Shown: one piece after another, positions 44,122 through 53,570 of the stretch
How positions within the stretch are numbered: position 1 is the first letter of the stretch
How the letters are laid out: every line of letters begins with the position of its first letter
NCBI RefSeq assembly: GCF_000717655.1
Contig: NZ_JNZY01000010.1
Coordinates: 496,001 to 560,000, forward strand
DNA from: Streptomyces katrae
GTDB lineage: Bacteria > Actinomycetota > Actinomycetes > Streptomycetales > Streptomycetaceae
DNA: 64,000 nucleotides
Direction: 5' to 3'
Made by a program: the position numbers and the translations under genes
The notes under the pieces: model-generated
Databases searched by the model: none
What the model saw: the letters and a program-made list of their open reading frames with translations, nothing else
What the model was told of the DNA's origin: nothing

Positions 44122-44895
44122 CTACGTGGTGCCCGTCATGCTGGCGAACACGACCACGTTGCTGTTGTAGTAGTGCTTCTTCGGGTCGAACTCGCCGCCG
44201 CACGTCACCAGGCGAAGGCCTGCGTGGTCGAGGTTCTTGTACACCTCGAGCGTCGGGAACTCGGCCTTCGGGTACTCGGCGACCCGGTCCACCGTGAACG
44301 TGGCCGTCTTGTTGTCCCGCCGGGTCACCTTGATCGTGTCGCCGGCCTTCATGGTCTTGAGCTTCTCGAACACAGCCGCCGCGCCGTTCCACGTGACATG
44401 GCCGGCGATCACGGCGGGCCCCTGGGAGCCGGGCGTCGGCCCCGGCTCGTACCAGCCCGCCAGACCGGGATCCTTGGGGGTCTGCATCGTTCCGTCCGCG
44501 TTCTGCCGCAGCGTCTCCAGGGAACTGGAGAGCTTGAGGGACGGGATCGAGATGCTCTGCGGCTCCGACCGGGCGAGGGCGGGCTTGGCCTGGCCGCCCG
44601 CACTCGCACCTGCACCGTGCTGCGCTCCGCCCTCCGGCGACGAGGGGTGGCCGCCGGCGGACGCCTGCCCGGTGGGAGCACCTCCGGCGCTGCCGCTCAC
44701 CGGCGCCCCGCCCTGCAGGGCCTGACCTTGAGAGGCGGCGGGCGCCGCCGGATCCTGGCCCCCGCACCCCGCGAGGAGCAGCGTGGCGAGGGCGGCGGCC
44801 GCCAGGGCGCCTGAGGCCCGGCGGCGGGCGGGCCGCACGGTGGTTGCGGCGGGTGCGGGGAGCACGGCCCGTGCGGAGGTCCGCCCTGCCTTCAC
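44122..44895 (-). CDS. Class F sortase
   Basis: A 257-residue transpeptidase. A basic N-terminus with the hydrophobic stretch ending LLLAGCGG anchors it as a signal peptide or lipoprotein (the Cys fits a lipobox). A Gly/Ala/Ser-rich linker (~50-105) leads to the sortase domain with catalytic His in VIAGHVTW and Cys in RLVTCGG; the Arg in the C-terminal part is less certain. Class F sortases are common in actinobacteria and attach surface proteins. The GTG start overlaps the stop of the CHRD-type protein gene, its likely substrate or partner. Confidence 0.88.
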   Translation of the reverse strand: MKAGRTSARAVLPAPAATTVRPARRRASGALAAAALATLLLAGCGGQDPAAPAASQGQALQGGAPVSGSAGGAPTGQASAGGHPSSPEGGAQHGAGASAGGQAKPALARSEPQSISIPSLKLSSSLETLRQNADGTMQTPKDPGLAGWYEPGPTPGSQGPAVIAGHVTWNGAAAVFEKLKTMKAGDTIKVTRRDNKTATFTVDRVAEYPKAEFPTLEVYKNLDHAGLRLVTCGGEFDPKKHYYNSNVVVFASMTGTT

Positions 44896-45728
44896 GCGGC
44901 GGCCCCCATGCTCTCCGTACGGACGCGGACCGAGGCCGCCCGCCTGCGCGCAACGAACAACGAACCGGCCGCAGCACCCGCCACCGCCGCGGACAGGGCG
45001 AGTGCCGCCCCGGTGATCACCGTCTGCGGCGTCGCCGCGCTCGGCGGAGCACCGCCGCCGGTCTCGATGCCGCCGACCGGGAGGGAGCCCACGGATGCGC
45101 CCATGACCATGCCGCAGTTGGTCGGAGCCGTGGCCTCCTGGGGCAGCTTCGGGTCGAGCTCGCTCTTGCCGGCGCCCTCGAAGTCGTACTTGCCGTTCTT
45201 GTTGCGGTCGATGCCGTGCTGCACGATGTGCAGGTCCTTGATGTGGTCGACCACGGCCTGCGAAACGGTGATCGTCCGCTTGTACGAGACCTTGCCCTGC
45301 TTGTTCGCGACGGGCATGCGCTCCACGGCGAGACCGCTGGTCGCCTGGGTGTCCCCGGACGTGGTGAGCGAGATGTTGATGTCGCCGTAGTCGACGGTGG
45401 CCTCGGTGTTGCTGAGGATCCCGTCGCCATCGGTGTCGTCACTGGCGTCGGGGCACTGGAAGTCGTGCCCGTTGGTCGAGCCGTGCAGATGCTGGGCCGA
45501 CGGCGACCCGGGCACCATGCCCTCGGACTCGATCTGCACGGTCAGCTGATTGCCCTTCAGGCTGAGCATGGCCGTACCACGGGAACCGGAGCTGTTGAGC
45601 TGCGCCAGATCGATCTGGTACGCCTTCCCGCCCTCCGCGAGAGCCGGGCCGGAAAGCCCTACGGTCAGGAACACGGCGGCGGGCACGGCGGCGAGAACCG
45701 TGAGGCGACCAGTGCGCTTGGCTATCAC
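44892..45728 (-). CDS. Secreted CHRD-like surface protein, probable sortase partner
   Basis: A 278-residue exported protein. The signal peptide ends GLSGPALAEG. The mature domain resembles CHRD domains (LNSSGSRGTAMLSLKGNQLTV, SAQHLHG, HIVQHGIDRNKNGKYD). Two Asp/Asn-rich loops, DDTDGDG and DRNKNGKYD, look like calcium-binding loops. The C-terminus has a Gly-rich stretch (PVGGIETGGG), a membrane helix and the basic tail RRR, the layout of a sortase substrate but without a canonical LPXTG. It overlaps the class F sortase gene by GTGA, so the pair is co-expressed. Confidence 0.85.
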   Translation of the reverse strand: MIAKRTGRLTVLAAVPAAVFLTVGLSGPALAEGGKAYQIDLAQLNSSGSRGTAMLSLKGNQLTVQIESEGMVPGSPSAQHLHGSTNGHDFQCPDASDDTDGDGILSNTEATVDYGDINISLTTSGDTQATSGLAVERMPVANKQGKVSYKRTITVSQAVVDHIKDLHIVQHGIDRNKNGKYDFEGAGKSELDPKLPQEATAPTNCGMVMGASVGSLPVGGIETGGGAPPSAATPQTVITGAALALSAAVAGAAAGSLFVARRRAASVRVRTESMGAAA

Positions 45729-45850
45729 ATTCGCTCCTGTTCCGCGCTTTCCCCGGGTGGGGAATCGCAGATCGTACGGGTTTGAAGTGAGCTCCCGGAG
45801 AGGGTCTCGCAGCTACTTCGGAGCACCGGCGTCCGTGGATTGGTGCTTCT

Positions 45851-46471
45851 TCAAGAAATTTCCCGGCGGCCGACAGCAGGCACGAGGGCTGCCGTGAACG
45901 CGGGCAGGGAGTCCACCGAGGCGTACACCGTCGCCGCGTCCACCACACCGGCCCTGCCCAGGTCGAGGCGGACCGGCGGGCTCAGGTGCAGGGCCACGTT
46001 CAGCGAGCCGCCCACCGAACAGGCCACCGCCCCCGCCTCACCCGGCACGGGCCGCGGACCCCGGCCCGCGACGGTGCGGACCACCGGCACCGCGGAGCGG
46101 ACCGATGACCGCGGCAGCGTCACGTCCCCGAGGAACCCGGTCCGCAGAAGGACCCGTTCCGCGTCCACCTCGTGCGGATGCCGCACGACCGCGGCCACCA
46201 CGCCCAGCCCGGCCAGGATCAGCAGCAGCTCGAGCGCCGCATGCACCGGCCGTACGCCGGGCGGCAGCATCGAAGAAACCAGCACGGTGGTGACGGCCTC
46301 CATGGCCACCAGAGCGAGTACGGCCTGGCGCAGCTCGGCCGAGTGGCGCACCCCCGGCCCTGGCCGGCCGCGTACCAGCACGGCCGTCAACGACCCTGCC
46401 CACACCCGCGCGATCCCGGCCTTGGTCGGCCGGGCCGTCACGCCCCCCGTCACCCGCTCCCTTGCCGTCAC
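45851..46471 (-). CDS. Hypothetical membrane protein
   Basis: A 206-residue protein of no family I recognise. Two membrane helices are visible near residues ~50-75 (LRQAVLALVAMEAVTTVLVSS) and ~80-98 (ALELLLILAGLGVVAAVV). A C-terminal ~100-residue beta-rich domain follows (VLLRTGFLGDVTLPRSSV, SLNVALHLSPPVRLDLG), similar in layout to PH-like membrane proteins. GTG 46471 was chosen because GGAGG lies six bases upstream; the earlier GTG 46477 has no spacing. It is divergent from the galactose oxidase gene. Confidence 0.7.
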   Translation of the reverse strand: MTARERVTGGVTARPTKAGIARVWAGSLTAVLVRGRPGPGVRHSAELRQAVLALVAMEAVTTVLVSSMLPPGVRPVHAALELLLILAGLGVVAAVVRHPHEVDAERVLLRTGFLGDVTLPRSSVRSAVPVVRTVAGRGPRPVPGEAGAVACSVGGSLNVALHLSPPVRLDLGRAGVVDAATVYASVDSLPAFTAALVPAVGRREIS

Positions 46472-46679
46472 GGACACCTCCAGTCCCGTTCGTTCCGTCG
46501 GTCGTCTTCACCCAGCATCAAGCGGGTCCGGTGGAACGGAAAGTGATGAATGTCAGGGAAGCGTCGGGTGCTTGTCGTCGGGAGATACGGTTTCGCGCCA
46601 ACTGTCTGCCATTTCAGGCGGGTTGTGGCTGTGTGGACCTATGTTCCAGGGGTCCACCGGTTCGCCCCAGGAGGTCAGA

Positions 46680-49238
46680 TTGCAGTACAGGCGACGCTTC
46701 CTCGCCTCTTTCCGCGTGTTACGCCGTTCCCACCTGCTCATCGCCCTCGGTCTCGGATCGCTCCTGGTCGGTCTGATGCCGTGGCTCGGGGTCGAGGGGC
46801 CGGCAGCAGCCGGCCGTGCTCCGGTGCCCCGGCCCGTACCCGTTCCGTTCGACCAGCAGACGGCGAAGCAGTCACCGCACCACGGCATCGCACCGGCGAA
46901 CGCCATGGAACCCACGGCTCCCCTCCTCGACCGGACCGGCTGGACGGCCACGGCGAGCGACGAGGAGACCACCGGTGAGAACGGCCGCGCGGCCAACGTG
47001 CTCGACGGCAACGACAGCACCCTCTGGCACAGCAAGTGGGCAGGAACTCCCGCCCCCTTGCCGCACAGCATCACCATCGACATGCACCGCACGGCCGTCG
47101 TCTCCGCCCTCCTCTACCGCCCCCGGGCCGACGGAGCCAACGGGCGCGTCGGCGAGTACAGCATCAGTGTCAGTACGGACGGACAGGCCTGGGCGAGCCC
47201 GGTCGCCTCGGGCACGCTGGCCGACGACGCCGGCGCCAAGACGCTCGGGTTCGCCCCGCAAGGGGCCCGGTTCATACGGCTGACGGCGCTCACCGAGGCC
47301 GGCGGCCGCGGCCCCTGGACCTCCGCCGCCGAGATCAACCTGCTGGGCGACCCCGGCACCCCCGCTGCCACCGTCGACCTGTCCCGGACCGGCTGGACGG
47401 CCACGGCGAGCGACGAGGAGACCGGCGGTGAGAACGGCCGCGCGGCCAACGTGCTCGACGGCAACGACAGCACCCTCTGGCACAGCAAGTGGGCAGGAAC
47501 ACCCGCCCCCTTGCCGCACAGCATCACCATCGACATGCACCGCACGACGGCCGTCTCCGCCCTCGTCTACCACCCGCGCGTGGACGGACCCAACGGCCGG
47601 GCAGGCGCGTACACCGTCAGCACCAGCACCGACGGCACGGCCTTCGCCGCACCGGTCGCCGCGGGCACCTGGCGCGACGACGACACGGTCAAGACCGCCA
47701 CCTTCACCCGCACCGAGACCGCGCGCTTCATCCGCCTGACCGTGACCACCGAGGCCGGCGGCCGCGGCCCCTGGACCTCGGCCGGCGAAATACGCCTGAG
47801 CGGACCGGCCAGCCCGGCCACCCACGGCGTGTGGGACCGGATCACGGGCTTCCCGCTGGTACCCGTGGCCACCGCCGCCCTGCCCGGCGACAAGCTGCTC
47901 GCCTGGTCCGCGTACGCCGTCGACCGCTTCGGCGGCAGCAACGGCTACACCCAGACCGCGATCCTGGACCTGAAGACCGGCAAGGTCACGCAGCGCCGCA
48001 TCGACAACACGGGCCACGACATGTTCTGCCCCGGCATCGCCATGCTGGCCGACGGCCGGGTGCTGGTCACCGGCGGAAGCAACGCGGACAAGGCCAGCAT
48101 CTACGACCCGGCCACCGACGCCTGGTCCGCCACCACCAGCATGAACATCGCCCGCGGCTACCAGGCGATGACGCTGCTCTCCACCGGAGAGGCCTTCGTC
48201 CTCGGCGGATCCTGGAGCGGAGCCGCTGGAGACAAGGCCGGTGAGGCCTGGTCGCCGGACACCCGTACGTGGCGCAGGCTCCCCGGCGCCTCGGCCGTCC
48301 CGGCGCTGACCGCCGACCCGGCAGGCCCGTACCGGGCCGACAACCACATGTGGCTGCACGCCACTTCGGGCGGCAAGGTACTGCAACTGGGCCCGAGCCG
48401 GCAGATGAACTGGATCTCGACCAGCGGCCAGGGCAGCATCACGCCCGCAGGCACCCGGGCCGACAGCCAGGACGCCATGACCGGCAACGCCGTCTCCTAC
48501 GACATCGGCAAACTGCTCACCCTGGGCGGCTCGCCCGCCTACGAGAAGACCCCGGCCACGCGGCGCGCCTACACGGTGAGCATCTCGGGCAACCAGGAGG
48601 TGCAGGCGGCCCGTACGGGTGACATGGAGTACGCCCGCGCCTTCAGCAACAGCGTCGTACTGCCCGACGGCAAGGTGGCCGTCTTCGGGGGACAGGCCTA
48701 TCCGGTGCCCTTCAGCGACGCGACCTCGGTGCTGGCCCCCGAGCTGTGGGACCCGTCGACCGGCAGCTTCACCCCGCTCGCCACCATGGCGGTTCCGCGC
48801 AACTACCACAGCGTGGCCAACCTGCTGCCGGACGGGCGGATCTTCTCCGGCGGCGGGGGCCTGTGCGGTGACTGCGCGACCAACCACGCCGACGGAGCCG
48901 TCTTCACACCGCCGTACCTGCTCAACGCGGACGGATCGCCGAAGCCGCGTCCCGTCATCACCGCAGGCGTGCCCTCCAGGGCGGCACCCGGCGCCTCGCT
49001 CACGGTGAGCACCCAGGCCCCGGTGGCGTCCTTCGTCCTGATGCGGGCCGCGGCCGCGACCCACTCCACCGACAACGACCAGCGGCGGGTCCCCCTCGCG
49101 TCCACGGCCACGGGAACCGGCGCGTACACGGTGTCCGTCCCTGCTGACACCGGTGTGGTCCTGCCGGGGAACTACATGCTGTTCGCCCTCGACGCCCAGG
49201 GGGTACCGAGCATCGCGAAGTTCATCACCGTTTCCTGA
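46680..49238 (+). CDS. Secreted galactose oxidase with two F5/8-type C domains
   Basis: An 852-residue copper-radical oxidase (AA5). After a signal peptide (SHLLIALGLGSLLVGLMPW) come two nearly identical discoidin/CBM32-like modules, then a Kelch-type catalytic propeller and an Ig-like end. Residues match Fusarium galactose oxidase: Cys450 (HDMFCPG), Tyr494 (ARGYQ), stacking Trp512 (GGSWSG), Tyr709-His710 (NYHSVANLLPDGR) and His795 (ATHSTDNDQRR). Cys450-Tyr494 should form the thioether cofactor. It oxidises primary alcohols such as galactose C6 to aldehydes, making H2O2 outside the cell. The start is TTG 46680 with AGGAGG five bases upstream. Retention of the Trp argues for galactose oxidase rather than glyoxal oxidase. 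Confidence 0.9.
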   Translation: MQYRRRFLASFRVLRRSHLLIALGLGSLLVGLMPWLGVEGPAAAGRAPVPRPVPVPFDQQTAKQSPHHGIAPANAMEPTAPLLDRTGWTATASDEETTGENGRAANVLDGNDSTLWHSKWAGTPAPLPHSITIDMHRTAVVSALLYRPRADGANGRVGEYSISVSTDGQAWASPVASGTLADDAGAKTLGFAPQGARFIRLTALTEAGGRGPWTSAAEINLLGDPGTPAATVDLSRTGWTATASDEETGGENGRAANVLDGNDSTLWHSKWAGTPAPLPHSITIDMHRTTAVSALVYHPRVDGPNGRAGAYTVSTSTDGTAFAAPVAAGTWRDDDTVKTATFTRTETARFIRLTVTTEAGGRGPWTSAGEIRLSGPASPATHGVWDRITGFPLVPVATAALPGDKLLAWSAYAVDRFGGSNGYTQTAILDLKTGKVTQRRIDNTGHDMFCPGIAMLADGRVLVTGGSNADKASIYDPATDAWSATTSMNIARGYQAMTLLSTGEAFVLGGSWSGAAGDKAGEAWSPDTRTWRRLPGASAVPALTADPAGPYRADNHMWLHATSGGKVLQLGPSRQMNWISTSGQGSITPAGTRADSQDAMTGNAVSYDIGKLLTLGGSPAYEKTPATRRAYTVSISGNQEVQAARTGDMEYARAFSNSVVLPDGKVAVFGGQAYPVPFSDATSVLAPELWDPSTGSFTPLATMAVPRNYHSVANLLPDGRIFSGGGGLCGDCATNHADGAVFTPPYLLNADGSPKPRPVITAGVPSRAAPGASLTVSTQAPVASFVLMRAAAATHSTDNDQRRVPLASTATGTGAYTVSVPADTGVVLPGNYMLFALDAQGVPSIAKFITVS
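46931..47093 (+). repeat. Direct repeat, copy 1 (F5/8-type C module coding sequence)
   Basis: These 163 bases recur at 47384-47546 with only about three differences by eye. The identity at DNA level is far higher than in the rest of the two modules, which points to recent duplication or gene conversion. Confidence 0.85.
47384..47546 (+). repeat. Direct repeat, copy 2 (F5/8-type C module coding sequence)
   Basis: This is the second copy of the 163-base repeat, offset by exactly 453 bases (151 codons), the length of one module with linker. Homologous recombination between the copies would remove one module in frame. Confidence 0.85.
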
Positions 49239-49246
49239 ACCCCAGG

Positions 49247-49282
49247 GGCGGTGTCCGGCCGGCGAACGCGCCGGACACCGCC
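49247..49282 (+). terminator. 13-bp hairpin after the galactose oxidase gene
   Basis: GGCGGTGTCCGGC and GCCGGACACCGCC form a perfect stem with a 10-base loop, starting nine bases after the stop codon. Confidence 0.75.
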
Positions 49283-49363
49283 TCCGCCGGCCCTCCGATC
49301 CCTGAGACCGTCCGATAAATTGGCGCACCGGACGACCCGTTCACCGCGGGTCGGCGAACGCTC

Positions 49364-50965
49364 ATGGGGACGGGGGAGCCGGTGGAGTCCTTGCGGCCCG
49401 GTGACCTGCCGGAGATCGGCGGGTACCGCCTGCTGGCGCGGCTCGGTGAGGGAGGAATGGGCGAGGTGTTCCTGGCCCGGACGCCGTCCGGCCGGCCGCT
49501 GGCCCTGAAGACCGTGCACCGGGAGCTGAGTCTGGAGCCGGACTTCGCCGAACGGTTCGCCCGGGAGATACGCACCAACGACCGCGTGCGCAGTGCGTGG
49601 ACGGTCTCGGTGGTGGACTTCAGCGCGCCGGGCGTGCTCCCGCAGTGGCTGGCGACGGAGTACATCGCCGCACCGTCGCTGGGCGACTGGGTGCACCGCC
49701 ACGGGCCGCTGACGGCGCCGGCCGTGCGGTGCCTGGCCCGGGAACTGTCCTCCGCGCTCGTCGCCGTACGAGCGGCAGGGGTCGTCCACCGCGACATCAA
49801 ACCGGCGAACGTACTGCTCGGCCCGGAGCGGCCCTTCCTCATCGACTTCGGCATCGCCCGTGCCGTCCGCGACCCGCGCCACACCCGGACGGGCGCGGTC
49901 ATCGGTACGCCCGGCTTCCTCGCACCGGAGCAGGCGACGGGCGCCGTGGCCGGTGCGCCGGCCGACGTGTTCTCCCTTGCTGCGGTCCTCGTGTACGCGG
50001 CGACGGGCCGCAGTCCCTTCCTCGCGGGCGCCGAGGAGCTGCAACTGCCGGCCCTCCTGTACCGGATCGTCCACGACGAGCCCCTGCTCGACGGCGTGCC
50101 AGAGGCGCTCCTCCCACTGGTGAGGGAGTGCCTGGCCAAGGACCCCGGCCGGCGCCCGACCGCCGAGGAGGTACGGGCGCGGCTCGGCGCCACGGAGGAG
50201 GACTGGAGCACGGCGGCGCCGGCGGCCCTCGTCGCCGACGCCGGCCACAGGGAGGCCGAGCTCACGCGACTCCTGACCGTGCCGCAGCCGCCTGCGTACG
50301 CCCCCGCGGGGCCCGGGACTTCGCCGGTTGCGACGCCGCAGTCGCCGGCCCTGCTCCCTCCCGCCGCGCCCGTGCCGCCGGCCACGGCCCCCGGGGCTCC
50401 GCTCCCGGCCCGGCGGCCCCTGGTGGTCGGCGCTGCCGTCGGCGCCGCCGCGCTCGCGGCGGTCGTCACGCTCGCCATCCGGCTTCCCGGGGGCGGCGAC
50501 GACGGTGGCAAGGCCACGCCCCCCGCCGCCTCGCTCACCCCGTCCGTACCGGCATCCTCCGCGGCGGCGTTGCCGGCCTCGTGGGCCGGCACGTGGTCCG
50601 GGGTCGGCCCCGGCACGCCGGACGCGGACGGCATCACCCGGGCGCGGACGGGTGAGTTCGCCGTCACGGTCACCCTGCAGGCGGGAGCCGCGGGCGAAAT
50701 CGTGGGCCGGCAGGTCAGCGACGTCAAGGAGCTCTCCAGCGGGCGCAACCTGGGGTGCACGGAGGCCCTCGAGCTGCGGCAGATCAAGGGGAACACCGCG
50801 GTCCTGGCCGCAGCGACCAGCCATCCGACGGACCGCTCCGCCTCCTTCGACTGCCCCCGGGGCAACCTCTACGTACTGACCCTGGACCAGCCGGACCGGC
50901 TGACGCTCCAGTCGGAAGGCGCGCAGTCGGCCGGAGCCCCCGCTGCCCTGACCCGCAACCACTGA
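49364..50965 (+). CDS. Transmembrane Ser/Thr protein kinase (PknB type)
   Basis: A 533-residue kinase. The Gly loop is LGEGGMGEV, the ATP Lys is Lys49 (LALKTV), the catalytic loop is HRDIKPANVLL with Asp144, DFG is in LIDFGIARA and the activation segment ends GTPGFLAPEQ. A Pro/Ala-rich juxtamembrane stretch (~300-350) precedes one membrane helix (LVVGAAVGAAALAAVVTLAI). The extracytoplasmic ~120 residues (WAGTWSGVGPGTPDADG, then LGCTEALELRQI and FDCPRGNLYVLTL) look like a small beta domain with two Cys rather than PASTA repeats. It probably senses an outside signal and phosphorylates cytoplasmic targets. GTG 49382 is an alternative start. Confidence 0.92.
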   Translation: MGTGEPVESLRPGDLPEIGGYRLLARLGEGGMGEVFLARTPSGRPLALKTVHRELSLEPDFAERFAREIRTNDRVRSAWTVSVVDFSAPGVLPQWLATEYIAAPSLGDWVHRHGPLTAPAVRCLARELSSALVAVRAAGVVHRDIKPANVLLGPERPFLIDFGIARAVRDPRHTRTGAVIGTPGFLAPEQATGAVAGAPADVFSLAAVLVYAATGRSPFLAGAEELQLPALLYRIVHDEPLLDGVPEALLPLVRECLAKDPGRRPTAEEVRARLGATEEDWSTAAPAALVADAGHREAELTRLLTVPQPPAYAPAGPGTSPVATPQSPALLPPAAPVPPATAPGAPLPARRPLVVGAAVGAAALAAVVTLAIRLPGGGDDGGKATPPAASLTPSVPASSAAALPASWAGTWSGVGPGTPDADGITRARTGEFAVTVTLQAGAAGEIVGRQVSDVKELSSGRNLGCTEALELRQIKGNTAVLAAATSHPTDRSASFDCPRGNLYVLTLDQPDRLTLQSEGAQSAGAPAALTRNH

Positions 50966-51146
50966 CCCGGAGGGCCCGAGGGCGTCGTACGGGTCCCCGG
51001 TCAGCCGGAGCCGGTAGCCCGCGGGGTGGTGAGCCGGGTGGCTCCCCCGGCGTGGCCGCTTGCCCCGGTGCGGACGCCCGGCGTGTCATGTGTGGGGTCC
51101 GTGCCATGTGCCTGGTCCTGTGAACGCCCGGCCACGTGGGGGAACC

Positions 51147-52154
51147 ATGGTGAAACTTCCTGCGCGCCGTTCCCTGCTCGCGGCCGGGGCCGGCGGAACG
51201 TTCGCAGCCGCATCAGCGGCCTTCCTGCTGCGGGGCGGCCCCCGTGCGACCGCACGGGAGCCCACCCCGCCCGCTCCGTCCGCCTCGCTGCGCACCGACC
51301 TGACCCTGCGCAGCCGGCTGCTCGGCCGGGAGGTCCCGTACAGCCTCTACCTGCCCGCCGACGTGAGCCCCGCGCCCCGGGGCGGGCGGCCCGGCGGCGC
51401 GATCCCGGCCCTCTTCCTGCTGCACGGAGCGAGCGGGAAGCACACCGACTGGGTCGTCAAGGGCGGTGTCGTGCCGACCCTGGAACGGGCCGTCGCGGCG
51501 GGCCGGATCCCGGCGTGCGCCCTCGTCATGCCCGACGCCCGGCGCGACCCCGGCATGCCGGGGGGAGGCCAGGACGAGACGTTCTACATCAACGACGCCG
51601 GATCCGGCGGAGGCGCCCTGCGCTACGAGGACATGTTCGTCAAGGAGTTCGTCCCGGCGCTGGAACAGGCCCACGGGCTGGGCGGCCGGGCGGAGAAGAG
51701 GGCCGTTGCCGGGCTCTCCATGGGCGGTTACGGCGCGCTGATGTACGCCCTTCGGTACCCGGGCCTGTTCGGCGCCGCCGCCGGGCTGAGCACGGCACAC
51801 TTCACCGCCGAGGGCTACCGCGAGATGCCGATGGGGGAGTGGAACCGCTTCTACGGCCATGCCTTCGGCCGGGACCTGGCAGGATCCGCCCGGCTGACCG
51901 TCCGGGCCCGGGAGTACGACCTGGCCGACATCATCCGGCGCACTGCGCCCGACCGGCTCCGGCGCGCCCGCTACCACCTCGGCTGCGGAACCGAGGACGC
52001 CAACTACCTGCCGGGGACCGAAGACCTGCGCACCGCGTTCGCGGCCCGCGGCGTGCCCGCCGAGGTGGTCCTGGAACCGGGCGGCCACGGCTGGCCGTAC
52101 TGGACCCTCGCGGCGGACCGGATGCTGGACTTCTTCGGCCGCCAGCTCGCCTGA
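51147..52154 (+). CDS. Secreted esterase (esterase D / antigen-85-like fold)
   Basis: A 335-residue exported alpha/beta hydrolase. A twin-arginine-like N-terminus (PARRSLLAAGAGGTF) acts as the signal peptide. The enzyme has LYLPADV, ALFLLHGASGKHTDW, the nucleophile Ser in AGLSMGGYGALM and the late His in EPGGHGWPYW. Family members hydrolyse short acyl esters or act as mycolyl-transferase-like enzymes. ATG 51147 was chosen over the longer frame because the signal peptide starts there and GGGGGAA precedes it. It is monocistronic after the kinase, with a 181-base gap that shows no other feature. Confidence 0.85.
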   Translation: MVKLPARRSLLAAGAGGTFAAASAAFLLRGGPRATAREPTPPAPSASLRTDLTLRSRLLGREVPYSLYLPADVSPAPRGGRPGGAIPALFLLHGASGKHTDWVVKGGVVPTLERAVAAGRIPACALVMPDARRDPGMPGGGQDETFYINDAGSGGGALRYEDMFVKEFVPALEQAHGLGGRAEKRAVAGLSMGGYGALMYALRYPGLFGAAAGLSTAHFTAEGYREMPMGEWNRFYGHAFGRDLAGSARLTVRAREYDLADIIRRTAPDRLRRARYHLGCGTEDANYLPGTEDLRTAFAARGVPAEVVLEPGGHGWPYWTLAADRMLDFFGRQLA

Positions 52155-52177
52155 CCCCACGCCCTGTCGCCGCGGGT

Positions 52178-53164
<987 letters not shown>

Positions 53165-53200
53165 GGTGCTGCCTCCTGATCTGGGGATCATCTGCAAAGG

Positions 53201-53231
53201 ACGCTAGGTGTTGGAGTGCGCTCCATGTCAA
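53201..53231 (-). promoter_or_regulatory. MerR-type promoter of the aldo/keto reductase gene
   Basis: On the minus strand TTGACA (53231-53226) and TAGCGT (53206-53201) are separated by 19 bases. The spacer holds the dyad TGGAG-CGCA-CTCCA (53225-53212). An over-long 19-base spacer with a centred dyad is diagnostic of MerR-family control, in which the regulator twists the DNA to bring the boxes into phase. Confidence 0.65.
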
Positions 53232-53271
53232 CCGACGGCCCCGGGCGCCACGCTGCCCGCGTCCGGGATTT

Positions 53272-53287
53272 GTATCCGGCGCGTATC
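53272..53287 (+). promoter_or_regulatory. Tandem GTATC boxes upstream of the response regulator
   Basis: GTATC occurs at 53272 and 53283, spaced 11 bases, one helical turn, as expected for two head-to-tail OmpR-type response-regulator subunits. A further GTATC lies at 53485. They match, as reverse complement, the GATAC boxes before the ABC exporter. Confidence 0.45.
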
Positions 53288-53570
53288 AGGCAGCGCTTGG
53301 TTGCCCATCGAAACGGTGGACGAGGCCTGGGCGATGAAGGCCCCCGGAGCGCCGGACGGCCGGGGAGCCGGCTGCCGTCCGAGCCCGGCCGCCCCTTCTG
53401 ACCTGCGTGTTCTCGGATGGAGGCGTGCCCCGGAGGGCGATGCGCGTCCGGCGTGCGACGCAGTCGCCGCGTCCGTTGCCTGCCGTATCGTTCCTTTCAG
53501 GTCGCCGGCCGTGCGTGAGCGCACGCGGGACCGATGCCTCATCCGGCCCGCCCGAACAGGAGTCGTCCCC

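Larger units (their letters stand above)
53165..53570. other. Divergent intergenic region with two regulatory signals
   Basis: 406 bases between the aldo/keto reductase (minus) and the response regulator (plus). It holds the MerR-type promoter at 53201-53231 and GTATC boxes at 53272, 53283 and 53485 that resemble the boxes before the ABC exporter. I see no gene in it. Confidence 0.5.

Noticed and set aside
46500..46560. ECF sigma-E type promoter (GGAAC ... GTC) before galactose oxidase
   Set aside because: GGAAC and GTC are only 14 bases apart, shorter than the usual 16-17, so the match was not accepted.
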